Positions 9,780 through 19,644 are shown, counted from the stretch's first letter. The stretch is DNA of 64,000 nt from JBHENC01 sp046262295 (GCA_046262295.1 JBHENC010000014.1:1-64000); one strand, 5' to 3'. Notes: generated by a model not told the origin, from the letters alone. Made by a program: numbers and translations.

Positions 9780-11730
9780 AGGCGGGTTCGATTAACGTGC
9801 CGTTCTCGTAGGCGACGATTAATCGTTCGAGGGCTTCGCACTGGCGGCGCAAGCTCGCGCCCGCGTCCGTGTCGGCCATGATTCGCGCGTGATCGTAAGT
9901 GCGTATGATCGTAACTTTCGGCACGATGTCCGCGCCGCTCGTAATCGCATCTTCGATTGATTCAAAATGATGGTGTTCGGCGAGCGCGATGCTTTCGGGA
10001 GCGAGAATTAAAGTATAGCCGTGATCGCCGTATGCTTCGGAAAAAGCTCCGTCAATCGTTACGGCATTACCGCCCCGCTTGACGGGCTGCTCGCCTTTTT
10101 CGATCTTCACCGGAACATGGCCGTTTACGATTAAGCCGTCTTCGGTGACGCCGAACTCACGCATAATGCCGCGACAGAAATCGGCATCGTGCATCAACGC
10201 GAAGTACGGATTTTTGTTTTCGACGTGCGTTTGTTTGTCTTCGACGAAATATGTCTCGAAAGTCGCCATGCGGTCTTTGCCGAAAAACGGCGAACGCGCG
10301 CCCGCCCATAGATACCAGAACCAATCCGCATCACCTTCCGCCGCCGCTCCCGTCACCGCGCCCGCCCGAAAAGCACGGCGGATAACTGCACCGAGAGCAT
10401 CAAACAACGCGCGGCCAGCGCAGTCCTCGCCGTCAATCTTTAATGAAAGCATCTGGCCGCTTTCATCCACCGGCACGCAGGCATGAAAGATCAACGCATC
10501 ATCGCGTTCGAGCCACATCGCGCCGCGCCTTGCGACGTACCTCATATGTTCCCACAAACGCGCGCTCGTCAAAAACGATTGCCGCAAACGATCCATGCAC
10601 GCGCGCTCTTCCGTCGAAAGCGCATAAGGATCGTTCGGATCAATGGTCGGTAAATTGGTATCGCGCAAAGGGTAAGTTTGCCCGTCTATCTCTACCGTGC
10701 CCGCCTCGAAGTTGATGCGGTGAAGCAGATTGCGATTCTCCATTTCCCATTCGGGATGGCGGCGAATTGTCTGGCCTTCCAGCTTAAACTGCATAATGGC
10801 CGCCGCCTTCTGCATCCGCCGCATCAATGCATCATCACGCAAGCCTGTTCCCTTCAGCCCGAAGCACTCCGCCCCGTCGTCCGCGTAAACCGTGCGCGCG
10901 AGTTTTTCAAGCGGCGACACAATCAAGCCGTAGCCTTCTTCCAACTGCGACAAACGACGATAGCGCAAAGAGACGCGCAGGACAGTAGCTATTAATGCTT
11001 CCTGTCCGAGACACGCGCCCATCCATTCCGCATCGTGATTGCCCCACGTGAAGATGACGTTCGGCTGCTCCATCAAATAATCAACGACGCGATCAATACG
11101 CGCACCCCGATCCCCCAAATCTCCCGCGACGATGATTTCGGAAGCCGTCAGATTACGCACAAGGCGAGATGCAGCGCGCACACACAGCAAATCCTGATCG
11201 TGCTCCGTCAGCGCGTAAATCATTTCGTCAACGTAGGCGGGCGGGCGTCCCGCGCAGTGTTCGGCGAGAAGTTCTTCAAATAACTCCCGACGCTCCGGCG
11301 GAAAAAGATTGACGACGTGCGCGCGACGATAATTCTTCGCCAGCCCGCGCACCAACTCGAATTGCAAACGCAGCGTGCGCGAAACCCACTCGCGGCGTTG
11401 CGCGGAATCCGCAAACTTGTCGCTCATGTGCGCCATCATCTCGCGCGGATAATAAAGCACAGCGAGCAATTCTTTGATCTCAACTTCAGTCAATAGTTCG
11501 CCGAACAATGATTCGACGAGCGGGCGCAAAGAGCCGGAAGCATTGTTGATGACGTGGCGCAGTTTTTTGTATTCGCCGTGAACGTCGCTGATGACGTGGA
11601 CGACGCCCATCGGGAGACGCGAGGACGCGCGCAACGCAGACACTTCGGCCAGCGCGCTCTCCGCCGACGAATAGTTCGCCGCCAACGCGCGAAGCAAAGT
11701 CAGTTCATCTTTATCAGGTGAATCGCTCAC
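9778..11730 (-). CDS. fbp: fructose-1,6-bisphosphatase, class III
   Basis: The 650-residue length and the start HVISDVHGEYKKLRHVINNA (residues about 45-65) match the class III FBPase family of the metallophosphatase fold, as in Bacillus Fbp. Metallophosphatase metal-binding motifs follow in order: SDVHGE, AGDLGDRG (about 199-206), WGNHDAEWMG and NGHVPVK. It hydrolyses fructose 1,6-bisphosphate to fructose 6-phosphate in the cytosol. It is last in the sugar cluster, 28 bp after the glucosidase, and would return triose-derived carbon to fructose 6-phosphate for the Pgi domain. The start codon is GTG with a weak RBS, so the exact start is less certain than the gene. Confidence 0.93.
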   Translation of the reverse strand: MSDSPDKDELTLLRALAANYSSAESALAEVSALRASSRLPMGVVHVISDVHGEYKKLRHVINNASGSLRPLVESLFGELLTEVEIKELLAVLYYPREMMAHMSDKFADSAQRREWVSRTLRLQFELVRGLAKNYRRAHVVNLFPPERRELFEELLAEHCAGRPPAYVDEMIYALTEHDQDLLCVRAASRLVRNLTASEIIVAGDLGDRGARIDRVVDYLMEQPNVIFTWGNHDAEWMGACLGQEALIATVLRVSLRYRRLSQLEEGYGLIVSPLEKLARTVYADDGAECFGLKGTGLRDDALMRRMQKAAAIMQFKLEGQTIRRHPEWEMENRNLLHRINFEAGTVEIDGQTYPLRDTNLPTIDPNDPYALSTEERACMDRLRQSFLTSARLWEHMRYVARRGAMWLERDDALIFHACVPVDESGQMLSLKIDGEDCAGRALFDALGAVIRRAFRAGAVTGAAAEGDADWFWYLWAGARSPFFGKDRMATFETYFVEDKQTHVENKNPYFALMHDADFCRGIMREFGVTEDGLIVNGHVPVKIEKGEQPVKRGGNAVTIDGAFSEAYGDHGYTLILAPESIALAEHHHFESIEDAITSGADIVPKVTIIRTYDHARIMADTDAGASLRRQCEALERLIVAYENGTLIEPA

Positions 11731-11758
11731 AATTCAATATCGGAAGATTCGTACAATT

Positions 11759-14437
11759 TTATTTTCGCCACTCGTCAATGAGCGATGCGACGAGTCCCGT
11801 CCAGCCTGTCTGGTGCGATGCGCCCAACCCCATACCGGTGTCGCCGTGAAAATATTCGTAGAACAAAAGCAGGTCGCGCCAGTGCGGATCGTTCTGAAAC
11901 TTTTCGTAGTTGCCGTAAACAGGACGCATTCCCTGTTCATTGCGCGTGAACATACTTATCATGCGGTCTGCGAAACCGTGCGCCATCTCTTCGAGCGTCA
12001 CGCTCGGTTCGTTGTCCGACGCGCTCTCGATGCGCAACTGCGAGCCGTAAGCTTTGCCCAATTTGCGGAAGGATTCGATCATCATAAAGCTTGTCGGAAA
12101 CCACACGGGGCCACGCCAGTTAGAGTTTCCGCCCTTCAACATCTCAAGCGATTCGGCGGGTTCATAGCCGACTTGGTTATGGCCGAACACGAACGGATGC
12201 TCTTCGTGATACTTAGACAAGCTGCGCAAGCCGTAATCCGAACGGAACTCTTTCGGGTCCCAGATGCGTTCGAGCAGGTGAATCATCTGCTCTTCGTCAA
12301 CGATGGCGAGCACGTGTACTTTGCGGCCATTGCGCTCTATCGTCGTCACGCAACTCTGCACGAGGTCTTGCCGATTGTTCAAAAACCAGTGTAGATTACT
12401 GCGAAATTCCGGGAACGGTTCTAACCAATCCTCTTCCAATCTTTCTATCGCATAAAGCGGAATGAGGCCGACAAGCGAACGCACGCGGAATTTGTGAAAC
12501 GAGCCGTCCGGGTAGCGCAGCACGTCGTAAAAGAAACGATCCTTTTCATCCCACAAAGAATAGTTGCGCCCGCCCATCTTCTTCATCGCCGCGCCGACGT
12601 AAACGTAGTGCTGGAAAAATTTCGTTGCGAGAGCTTCGTAAGCCTTGTTTTCATGCGCGAGTTCGAGCGCGATGCGCATCAGGTTCAAACAGAACATTCC
12701 CATCCAGCCGGTCGCGTCCGATTGTTCGAGCGTCGCGCCGTGCGGCATCTCTTCGCTGCGGTCAAGTACCGTGATGTTATCTAGGCCGAGAAAGCCGCCC
12801 TCGAAGACGTTGTTGCCTTCGCTGTCCACTTTATTAATCCACCAAGCGAAGTTAATCAGCAACTTGTGGAAACACTTTTCGAGAAACAGGCGGTCGGCCT
12901 TGCCCGAACGCGCCTTGTCCATGTTGTAAACACGCCACACAGCCCACGCATGAACCGGCGGATTCAAATCCGAAAACTCCCACTCGTAAGCCGGTATCTG
13001 CCCGTTCGGGTGTTGGAACTGCTCGAAGAGTAAAAGCCACAACTGCTCTTTCGCAAACTCCGGGTCAACGAGGGCGAGCGGCGCACAGTGAAACGCCAAG
13101 TCCCACGCGGCGAACCAGGGATATTCCCACTTGTCCGGCATCGAGAGCACGCGCATCGAGTTCAAGTGCATCCACCGAAAATTGCGCACGCGGCGGCGCG
13201 ATTCCGGCGGCGGATGATTCGGATTGTCGCCCTCGAACCAGCGATCCACATCGTAAATGTAAATCTGCTTTGTCCAGAGCATTCCGGCGAGCGCCTGCCG
13301 CTGCACATGCTTTTCATCTTCCGTAGCCTTCGCCGGATGCACGCTCTCGTAAAATTCATCTGCTTCTTCGCGCCGCTTCTCGAATATCTTCTCAACGTCC
13401 TTGAGCGGCTGCTTCAAAAGCTCACCCGTCAAGCGCAAACGAATCACGACGGAGCCGTTTGCCGGAACATTCAGATTTGCATAATGTAGACACGCCTTCG
13501 TTCCCGTCTGCGACGGATTAATGCAGTCTTCGCCGTTAATTACGTGGCGATGAAAAGCATCTTTGACGTAAGGCTTACGGCTTTGCGCGCCTTCACCCCA
13601 GACGCGCGGAGCATTCGTTTCGTTATCCGTGAAAAGCGGTTGGCCGCCCGCGTCGCCGTATAGATAACGCTTGCCAAGGCGATACTCGAACGGCAAATTG
13701 CTGAGATGCGCGGCGTCCGAATCGTCCGCCACGATGCTCGTAAAATTCTTGCCTTCCGGCCCTACGGCAATGATCGGTTCCTGTAAGGGCTCGGCTCCCC
13801 ACGCCCACGTATTGCGAAACCACAGATGCGGCATTACATGAATCGGCGCATCAACCGACGCGCGATTGCATACTTCGATGCGTATGCAAATATCTTCCGC
13901 GTCGGCTTTCGCATACTCGACGAACACATCGAAATAGCGATCTTCATCGAACACGCCTGTGTCCAGAAGTTCGTATTCGGGCAGATGCGCCCCGCGCCGT
14001 TTTTTGTTCTCTTCGATTAATTGCGAGTACGGATACGCGGCGTGCGGATACTTGTACAGATATTTCATGTACGAGTGCGTCGGCGTCGAATCAATATAGA
14101 AATAGTATTCCTTAACGTCCTCGCTGTGATTGGCTTCGCTTGAGACAAGCCCGTAAAGGCGTTCCTTCAAAATCGGGTCATGCCCGTTCCACAAAGCGAG
14201 CGAGAACACGAGCAACTGATAGCGGTCGCAGATACCGGCGAGTCCGTCTTCGCCCCAGCGATAGGCTTTCGAGCGCGCCAGATCGTGCGGGAAATAATCC
14301 CACGCCGATCCATCGGGGCTGTAATCTTCGCGCACCGTTCCCCACGCGCGCTCTGAGACATACGGCCCCCATTTTCGCCAGGGCTTAACCGGCAACGTCG
14401 AAGGCTCTTGCAACCGCTCATGTTCTTTTGTTTTCAT
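11759..14437 (-). CDS. GH63-like glucosidase (MGH1-like glycoside hydrolase)
   Basis: This 892-residue protein has no signal peptide and appears cytosolic. The C-terminal half shows the (alpha/alpha)6-barrel pattern of GH63/MGH1-like enzymes: WFAAWDLAFHCAPLALVDP, NGQIPAYEWEFSDLNPP, LEQSDATGWMGMFCLNLMR and NSNWRGPVWFPTSFMMIE. These contain the Asp/Glu residues expected for an inverting glycosidase, though I cannot assign the acid and base with certainty. The N-terminal part (1-350) looks like the usual beta-sandwich domain. Placement between rpiB and fbp suggests it releases glucose from an alpha-glucoside or compatible-solute glycoside for glk and zwf. Substrate is inference; mannosylglycerate-type substrates are possible. 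Confidence 0.8.
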   Translation of the reverse strand: MKTKEHERLQEPSTLPVKPWRKWGPYVSERAWGTVREDYSPDGSAWDYFPHDLARSKAYRWGEDGLAGICDRYQLLVFSLALWNGHDPILKERLYGLVSSEANHSEDVKEYYFYIDSTPTHSYMKYLYKYPHAAYPYSQLIEENKKRRGAHLPEYELLDTGVFDEDRYFDVFVEYAKADAEDICIRIEVCNRASVDAPIHVMPHLWFRNTWAWGAEPLQEPIIAVGPEGKNFTSIVADDSDAAHLSNLPFEYRLGKRYLYGDAGGQPLFTDNETNAPRVWGEGAQSRKPYVKDAFHRHVINGEDCINPSQTGTKACLHYANLNVPANGSVVIRLRLTGELLKQPLKDVEKIFEKRREEADEFYESVHPAKATEDEKHVQRQALAGMLWTKQIYIYDVDRWFEGDNPNHPPPESRRRVRNFRWMHLNSMRVLSMPDKWEYPWFAAWDLAFHCAPLALVDPEFAKEQLWLLLFEQFQHPNGQIPAYEWEFSDLNPPVHAWAVWRVYNMDKARSGKADRLFLEKCFHKLLINFAWWINKVDSEGNNVFEGGFLGLDNITVLDRSEEMPHGATLEQSDATGWMGMFCLNLMRIALELAHENKAYEALATKFFQHYVYVGAAMKKMGGRNYSLWDEKDRFFYDVLRYPDGSFHKFRVRSLVGLIPLYAIERLEEDWLEPFPEFRSNLHWFLNNRQDLVQSCVTTIERNGRKVHVLAIVDEEQMIHLLERIWDPKEFRSDYGLRSLSKYHEEHPFVFGHNQVGYEPAESLEMLKGGNSNWRGPVWFPTSFMMIESFRKLGKAYGSQLRIESASDNEPSVTLEEMAHGFADRMISMFTRNEQGMRPVYGNYEKFQNDPHWRDLLLFYEYFHGDTGMGLGASHQTGWTGLVASLIDEWRK

Positions 14438-14470
14438 TGGATGTGTGATCGAGAAATAGTCGAAACAAAT

Positions 14471-14509
14471 CCTCTGCCCGTGTTACTGATAATGCAACGC
14501 GGGCAGAGG
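14471..14509 (-). terminator. hairpin between rpiB and the glucosidase gene
   Basis: A 10-bp perfect stem (CCTCTGCCCG at 14471-14480 against 14500-14509) lies 60 nt after the rpiB stop and 34 nt before the glucosidase start on the minus strand. The following sequence (ATTTGTTTCG) is only moderately T-rich. It may end the pentose phosphate transcript or attenuate entry into the glucosidase-fbp pair. Confidence 0.5.
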
Positions 14510-14568
14510 ACTCATCCCGCCCCCACTTCAAATTATATCTTGAGCTAGAAAGACCTTAGGCGAACATT

Positions 14569-15024
14569 TCAAGCTTTTTCGGCGTCGAGCTGCGTGAGTT
14601 TCTCTACGCGCTGTTGATGACGTCCGCCCGCAAACTCCGTTTCCATAAAGGTGCGAATCATACGCGCCGCGAGTTCCGGTTCGATGAAGCGTGCGCCGAT
14701 GCACAGAACATTAGCATCGTTATGTTCGCGCGCGAGCCGCGCCGTTTCTTCGTTCCAACACAAGGCGGCACGCACGCCGGGCACTTTGTTGGCGGCAATC
14801 GAAATGCCTATGCCGGAGCCGCAGACGACGACACCGCGCGCCGCTTCACCGTTCACAACGGCACGCCCGACAGCCGCACCGAAGTCGGGATAATCAACGC
14901 TATCGAGGCTATTTGTGCCACGATCATCTATCTCATAGCCGAGTGCGGCGAGTTCGCGCTTCGCCGCCTCTTTGCTTTCGTATCCGGCATGGTCGCTGCC
15001 GATGGCGATTCGTTTGGGATTCAT
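14569..15024 (-). CDS. rpiB: ribose-5-phosphate isomerase B
   Basis: The 151-residue protein has the full RpiB/LacAB signature: GSDHAGYESK near the N terminus, the catalytic Cys in VVVCGSGIGISIAANK (residues about 66-81), and EHNDANVLCIGARF. It interconverts ribulose 5-phosphate and ribose 5-phosphate in the cytosol. It is 21 bp downstream of pgl and is the last gene before a hairpin, so it probably ends the main transcript. Length is normal for the family. No RpiA is seen, so this enzyme should serve the pathway here. Confidence 0.95.
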   Translation of the reverse strand: MNPKRIAIGSDHAGYESKEAAKRELAALGYEIDDRGTNSLDSVDYPDFGAAVGRAVVNGEAARGVVVCGSGIGISIAANKVPGVRAALCWNEETARLAREHNDANVLCIGARFIEPELAARMIRTFMETEFAGGRHQQRVEKLTQLDAEKA

Positions 15025-15045
15025 GCTGCTACCATTCTTTGTAGA

Positions 15046-15801
15046 TTAGAGATTCGCCGCCGCGTCTTTATCAACGAGCCATTCGAGCGCGCCGCCCGCC
15101 GCCTGCGGCTGAATCAACTGCGACGGCAAACGGTTCGTATCGCGCGCGCCGTTGATGACTTCCGGCAAGCGTTCGGCCTTGCCCGCGCCTGTGATAAGGA
15201 ACATCACGTGCGCGGCATGATTGATGGCCGGTGCAGAGAGCGTGATCCGAAAGGTATTAAACTTTTCGACCCAATTGGATGCGACCCACGCCGTTTGTTC
15301 TTGCAACGCAAGGGATCCGGGGAAAAGCGAAGCGGTATGGCCGTCGTCACCCATGCCGAGCAGAACGACATCGAAGCGCGGCCACGTTTCATCTTCAAAG
15401 TAAGAACGCAACTCATCTTCGTAAAGCCGCGCGTTGGCGACCGCATCGCCTTCGCCGATCATGCGATGTATATTTTGCTGCGGAAGCGGCACGCGCGCGA
15501 GCATCGCTTCATTCGCCATGCGATAATTGCTCTGCTCATCATCGGGCGGCACGCAACGCTCGTCGCCGAAGAAGATATGCACCTTCTCCCATTCGATCTC
15601 GTTGCGATAGTCGTCGCTCGCCAGCAGTTCGTAAAGCTTCTTCGGTGTCGAACCGCCGCCGAGCGCGATGCTGAAGCGCCCCGTCGCTTCGATTGCCGCG
15701 CGCGCGATTTCAATGATGCGATCAGCGGCGCGGCGTGCGACATCCGCCGCGTCGTCGCAGACAATAATTTGCGGTGCGTTATCTTTTGCCGCTGCTTCCA
15801 T
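15046..15801 (-). CDS. pgl: 6-phosphogluconolactonase (DevB type)
   Basis: The 251-residue protein carries the DevB/SOL family motifs: the ALGGGSTPKKLYELL phosphate loop near residues 46-60, HIFFGDERCVPPDDEQSNY, and LLGMGDDGHTASLFPG. It hydrolyses 6-phosphogluconolactone to 6-phosphogluconate, the second step of the oxidative pentose phosphate branch. It sits 16 bp after glk and 21 bp before rpiB, consistent with one operon. A nagB-like deaminase shares the fold, but the motif set and the zwf/gnd context favour Pgl. Confidence 0.94.
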   Translation of the reverse strand: MEAAAKDNAPQIIVCDDAADVARRAADRIIEIARAAIEATGRFSIALGGGSTPKKLYELLASDDYRNEIEWEKVHIFFGDERCVPPDDEQSNYRMANEAMLARVPLPQQNIHRMIGEGDAVANARLYEDELRSYFEDETWPRFDVVLLGMGDDGHTASLFPGSLALQEQTAWVASNWVEKFNTFRITLSAPAINHAAHVMFLITGAGKAERLPEVINGARDTNRLPSQLIQPQAAGGALEWLVDKDAAANL

Positions 15802-15817
15802 AATTTCTCACCAGTCT

Positions 15818-16804
15818 TTAGTAAAGTGCGCTACGCGCCGCACCGTAAAGCGCAGTTTTGTCGTCGAGGATAACGTGTACGGGAACCGCCGCGTTGAAAG
15901 CGTTAAAGCGTCCTTTGTCTTTGAACGCGGCCATGAATGTTCCGTCCTTCAACTTCTCTATAATCTTCGGAGCGATGCCGCCGCCCATATAAAGGCCGCC
16001 GGTCGCCACCATCATCAGTGACAGATTGCCCGCCATTGCGCCGTAAATCGAAGTGAACAGATCAAGGGCTTTGACGGCAAGTTCGGATTTCCCCGAGAGC
16101 GCCGCACCCGAGACGGCAGCCGTTTTGTTGCCACCGCCCTCGATTTCAGCGCGCAGCCAATCCGGTTCTTCGCCATGTTTTTTATCGCGCAGGAAGGAAT
16201 AGACGTTGAAGAGGCCGGGGCCTGACAGAGCGCGTTCGTAACTGACGTGCGCGCCGAATTTTTCAAAGAGATAGCGCAACAGTTCCATCTCCATCTCATT
16301 TCGCGGCGCGAAATCCATATGGCCGCCTTCGGATGCCAGCGGTTGGTATCGCCCATTTTCGCGCAGGATGATTCCGGCCATGCCTAAGCCTGTGCCCGCC
16401 GCAATCAACGCGCGATTGCCGCCGCGCGCCGTGTCGCCTTCGTTAAGCGTGAAAAGCTGGTTCGCTTGCAGAGCTTCGATGCCTGCGGCGGTGGCTTCCA
16501 GATCGTTGATGAGCTTAACGCGCTCGACGCCGAGTTGCGTGGCGAGTTTTTTGGATTCGACGATCCACGCGAGATTCGGCGTCTCGACGCGGCCTTCGAC
16601 GACCGGCCCGGCGATGCCGAAGCAAGCATGGGTTATGTTCTTCGCCGCATTTTCCTCGACGTATTGCTTGAGAATCGCGTCCAGAGAATCGTATTGCGCG
16701 CTCGGAAAACTCTTTTGCGCGAGTGGCGCGCCGACGCCTTTTTCGTCCGACTCAAAAAGCGCGACGTTTGTTTTAGTTCCGCCGATGTCGCCAGCAATTA
16801 TCAT
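15818..16804 (-). CDS. glk: glucokinase
   Basis: The 328-residue product starts with the ATP phosphate-1 motif GDIGGTKTNVALFE and belongs to the bacterial glucokinase (Glk) family rather than ROK by its overall motif order: GIAGPVVEGRVETPNLAW, LINDLEATAAGI, ALIAAGTGLGMAGI and the SEGGHMDFAPRNEME glucose-site segment. It phosphorylates glucose with ATP to glucose 6-phosphate. It lies 39 bp after opcA and just before pgl, feeding substrate directly to Zwf. The glucosidase further along the cluster is a plausible glucose source. Confidence 0.94.
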   Translation of the reverse strand: MIIAGDIGGTKTNVALFESDEKGVGAPLAQKSFPSAQYDSLDAILKQYVEENAAKNITHACFGIAGPVVEGRVETPNLAWIVESKKLATQLGVERVKLINDLEATAAGIEALQANQLFTLNEGDTARGGNRALIAAGTGLGMAGIILRENGRYQPLASEGGHMDFAPRNEMEMELLRYLFEKFGAHVSYERALSGPGLFNVYSFLRDKKHGEEPDWLRAEIEGGGNKTAAVSGAALSGKSELAVKALDLFTSIYGAMAGNLSLMMVATGGLYMGGGIAPKIIEKLKDGTFMAAFKDKGRFNAFNAAVPVHVILDDKTALYGAARSALY

Positions 16805-16843
16805 GTTAGTTTTAACCGTTAGGAGTTCAAGTTAATGCGCTCA

Positions 16844-18004
16844 TCACTTGAGCGCAGAGAGCATTTCGGCGGCTGACGCGACCGCCGCTTCATAAATCGC
16901 ATCGCGTGCGAGAAAACTTAACTCACGGCTTAAACGCTGTCCTTCGGTGCGTGCTTCATAAGCGAGTACGCGCCCGACGCTATGTTTTTCGCCGATGTCG
17001 GCCTGTGTTTCTAATTTCTTTCCGTCTGAACTGAGGCCGACGTAAAACTTCGCGCCGCTCGCTTCAGTCGTCAGCGTGACGGAACCGAGCAAGCCGTCGC
17101 TGCCTTCTTTATCTTCACCGGCGCGCAACTCTACGTTGATGGCGTGCCCGTCTTTGGCGCGTAAGATGACGCTTCGCCCGTCGCCTGTCTGTAATGAACT
17201 CGCCGAATCAACTTTCCAGCCGAGCCGCGAAGCGAGCCAGCCGACGATCAAAAAGGCATTGGCGGCAACTTCATCATGTGCCACGTCCGGCGGATCGTAT
17301 TCGACTGTGATGCGATCAATTTTGTCCAACACGGGGCGATAATCCGGCACATCCCAGAAGCTTGCGATGAGCGTGCGCCACGTCGTCAAACGTCCCCAGT
17401 TAAGGTCTGTCACGCGCACAAAATCGGGACGCTCTTTGATTAACGCCGCGAGCCGTGTTAGATCATCATGCGGATGATCGAACGCGCAGGAATCTATCAC
17501 GAGACGATCCGCCATCGCCGTCAAACGATCAAAGAGCTTGTCTTCATAGTGCGGAATATCTTTCCACCACAAAAAGACCGGCACATCCGGCACCAGCAGC
17601 GGGGCAAAGGCGCTGGCGACGGATTTCGTCGCCGCGCCGCTCGCTTCTACCGTCACTTGTTCGCCGCAAATCTGATGCACGCCTTTATCCAGTTCACGGC
17701 TGCGCGAAGAGACGTGGGCATCAAGTTTTGCTTCACTCGCTTCTTCGTCCGCGATCAGAATCAACGCGCGACAAGGGTTCTGGTCAACCACTTCATCGAG
17801 TATCCTTTCGATTTCCGCGCGCTCATCCTGCGCCCCCGCATAGACCAGCAGATTGAGCACGCAGGCGCGCGTCACGCCTGATCCTTCCTCTTTGCCTGCG
17901 CCGGTCGTCTGCTGCCACAAAGAAGAGAGTTCTTTTTCGATCTTGCCGACGTCAATTCCCTTCACCGTCGAGGAAACAACATTCGGACTTGCCTGTGTCT
18001 GCAT
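16844..18004 (-). CDS. opcA: glucose-6-phosphate dehydrogenase assembly protein OpcA
   Basis: The 386-residue protein resembles OpcA throughout, with the LNLLVYAG, CRALILIADEE, RSRELDKGVHQICGEQV and VPVFLWWKDIP segments typical of the family. OpcA binds and activates glucose-6-phosphate dehydrogenase; the link is best studied in cyanobacteria, where it responds to redox state through thioredoxin. It is directly downstream of zwf, separated by a 95-bp gap with a heptamer hairpin. OpcA next to zwf is the expected context. Confidence 0.9.
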   Translation of the reverse strand: MQTQASPNVVSSTVKGIDVGKIEKELSSLWQQTTGAGKEEGSGVTRACVLNLLVYAGAQDERAEIERILDEVVDQNPCRALILIADEEASEAKLDAHVSSRSRELDKGVHQICGEQVTVEASGAATKSVASAFAPLLVPDVPVFLWWKDIPHYEDKLFDRLTAMADRLVIDSCAFDHPHDDLTRLAALIKERPDFVRVTDLNWGRLTTWRTLIASFWDVPDYRPVLDKIDRITVEYDPPDVAHDEVAANAFLIVGWLASRLGWKVDSASSLQTGDGRSVILRAKDGHAINVELRAGEDKEGSDGLLGSVTLTTEASGAKFYVGLSSDGKKLETQADIGEKHSVGRVLAYEARTEGQRLSRELSFLARDAIYEAAVASAAEMLSALK

Positions 18005-18032
18005 ATCAACTCCAAGATGATTACCGATGAAT

Positions 18033-18082
18033 GGTCAATCGTAAACGATTAGAAAAGATTGTTCGTCTATTTACGATTGACC
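18033..18082. repeat. heptamer-type hairpin between zwf and opcA
   Basis: A perfect 13-bp stem (18033-18045, GGTCAATCGTAAA, pairs with 18070-18082) encloses 24 nt. The right arm continues as degenerate heptamers GATTGAC, CGTTCAC, CATTTAC. The element fills most of the 95-bp gap and could act as an mRNA-processing or partial termination element. Confidence 0.65.
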
Positions 18083-18099
18083 GTTCACCATTTACCCGT

Positions 18100-19644
18100 T
18101 TACGGCCTGCGCCAGTTGCGTCCCTGTGTTTCGAGCATTTCGTGTATAGCCTGCGGCCCCCACGTTCCGGCCTCGTAGTTCGGAAACGGCGCGTCTTTTT
18201 TCGTCGCCGACCATTCGTCCAAAACGGGCATGACGATTTCCCAGCCGCGCTCGGTCATATCGCGGCGCGCGTAAAGAGTGGAATCGCCGTAGATGCAATC
18301 AAGCAACAATCGTTCGTAAGCTTCCGCAGACTTTGTGCCGAACGATGAGCCGTAGCGGAAATCCATATTCACGTCGCGTATGTGCGTGACCTGCCCGGGC
18401 ACTTTCGCGGCGAAGCGCAGAGTGATGCCTTCGTCCGGCTGCACGCGCACGATCAATTGATTCGGCACGACCTGTTCCATCATCTCCGCGCCGAACAGAT
18501 GAAGCGGCGCGTCACGGAATTGAATCGCAATCTCGGTCACGCGCTTCGGCATACGCTTGCCCGAACGTATGTAGAATGGCACGCCAGACCAGCGCCAGTT
18601 GTCGAACATCATCGTGACGAGCGCGAAAGTCTCCGTGCCGGAATCCACTGCTACGCCGTCTTCTTCACGATAGCCCGGAACGATCTGGCCGTTGATAGAG
18701 CCTGCGCCGTATTGCCCACGCACGCATTCATTTCGCACACGCTCCGGTGTGAACGCACGCGCCGCCTGCATCACCTTGATCTTTTCGTCGCGCACGGATT
18801 CGGAGCCTAACGAACCGGGCGGCTCCATTGCGATGAGCGACAGCACCTGAAAGACGTGATTCTGGATCATGTCGCGCACGACGCCGGACTTCTCGTAGTA
18901 GCCGCCGCGCCCTTCGACGCCGACGGTTTCCGCGTTCGTAATCTGCACGTGGTCTATGTATTGACGATTCCACAGAGGCTCGAAGATGCTGTTGGCGAAA
19001 CGGAACACCAAAAGATTCTGCACCGTCTCTTTGCCTAAGTAATGGTCAATGCGGTAGACCTGCGATTCGTCCAGATATTGCAAGACGTGGCGATTGAGTG
19101 CGCGTGCGCTTTCGAGGTCTGTGCCGAAAGGCTTCTCGATGATAACGCGCGCCCAGTTATTTTCCTGCTTGGTGAGTCCGGCGGTGGCGAGTTGTTGGAC
19201 GGCTTCGCCGTAATGTTCCGGCGCGGTCGAGAGATAAAAGATGCGATTACCCTGCGTGCCGCGTTCCTTATCAACTTGCTGAAGAAGTTCGCCGAGCTTT
19301 TTGTAGTCTTCGGGGTTGTCTATGTTCGACCCGAGATAATAAAGGCCGCGCGCGAAAGAGTTCCACACATCTTCGTCAACGCGCTTGTCTTCAGAGAATT
19401 GCGCGATGGCCGTCTTCATCTTGGCGCGATAGTCTTCGTGGCTCATGGGCGTGCGCGACAGGCCGATGATCGCAAACTCTGCGGGCACTAATCGTTCCTG
19501 CACGAGACGGTAAAGCGCGGGAATGAGTTTGCGCTTCGTCAAATCTCCGCTCGCGCCGAAGATCACCACGACGCACGGCTCGGCAGTGCGCTCAAGCCTG
19601 ATTCCTTCGCGCAAAGGGTTATCCATAGTGGTTACTGTTGACAT
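18100..19644 (-). CDS. zwf: glucose-6-phosphate 1-dehydrogenase
   Basis: The 514-residue protein has the NADP-binding FGASGDLTKRKLIPALYRL motif (residues about 29-47) and the substrate motif RIDHYLGKE (about 198-206), both diagnostic for Zwf. It oxidises glucose 6-phosphate to 6-phosphogluconolactone, giving NADPH. The start at 19644 is supported by GAGG eight bases upstream; a second in-frame ATG is five codons in. It precedes opcA and follows gnd, with heptamer-repeat hairpins in both gaps. Confidence 0.96.
   Translation of the reverse strand: MSTVTTMDNPLREGIRLERTAEPCVVVIFGASGDLTKRKLIPALYRLVQERLVPAEFAIIGLSRTPMSHEDYRAKMKTAIAQFSEDKRVDEDVWNSFARGLYYLGSNIDNPEDYKKLGELLQQVDKERGTQGNRIFYLSTAPEHYGEAVQQLATAGLTKQENNWARVIIEKPFGTDLESARALNRHVLQYLDESQVYRIDHYLGKETVQNLLVFRFANSIFEPLWNRQYIDHVQITNAETVGVEGRGGYYEKSGVVRDMIQNHVFQVLSLIAMEPPGSLGSESVRDEKIKVMQAARAFTPERVRNECVRGQYGAGSINGQIVPGYREEDGVAVDSGTETFALVTMMFDNWRWSGVPFYIRSGKRMPKRVTEIAIQFRDAPLHLFGAEMMEQVVPNQLIVRVQPDEGITLRFAAKVPGQVTHIRDVNMDFRYGSSFGTKSAEAYERLLLDCIYGDSTLYARRDMTERGWEIVMPVLDEWSATKKDAPFPNYEAGTWGPQAIHEMLETQGRNWRRP

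Noticed and set aside
14614..15873. Long plus-strand open frame (419 codons)
   Set aside because: It lies antisense to rpiB and pgl, which have clear family motifs; the Arg/Ala-rich translation is a typical GC-rich shadow.
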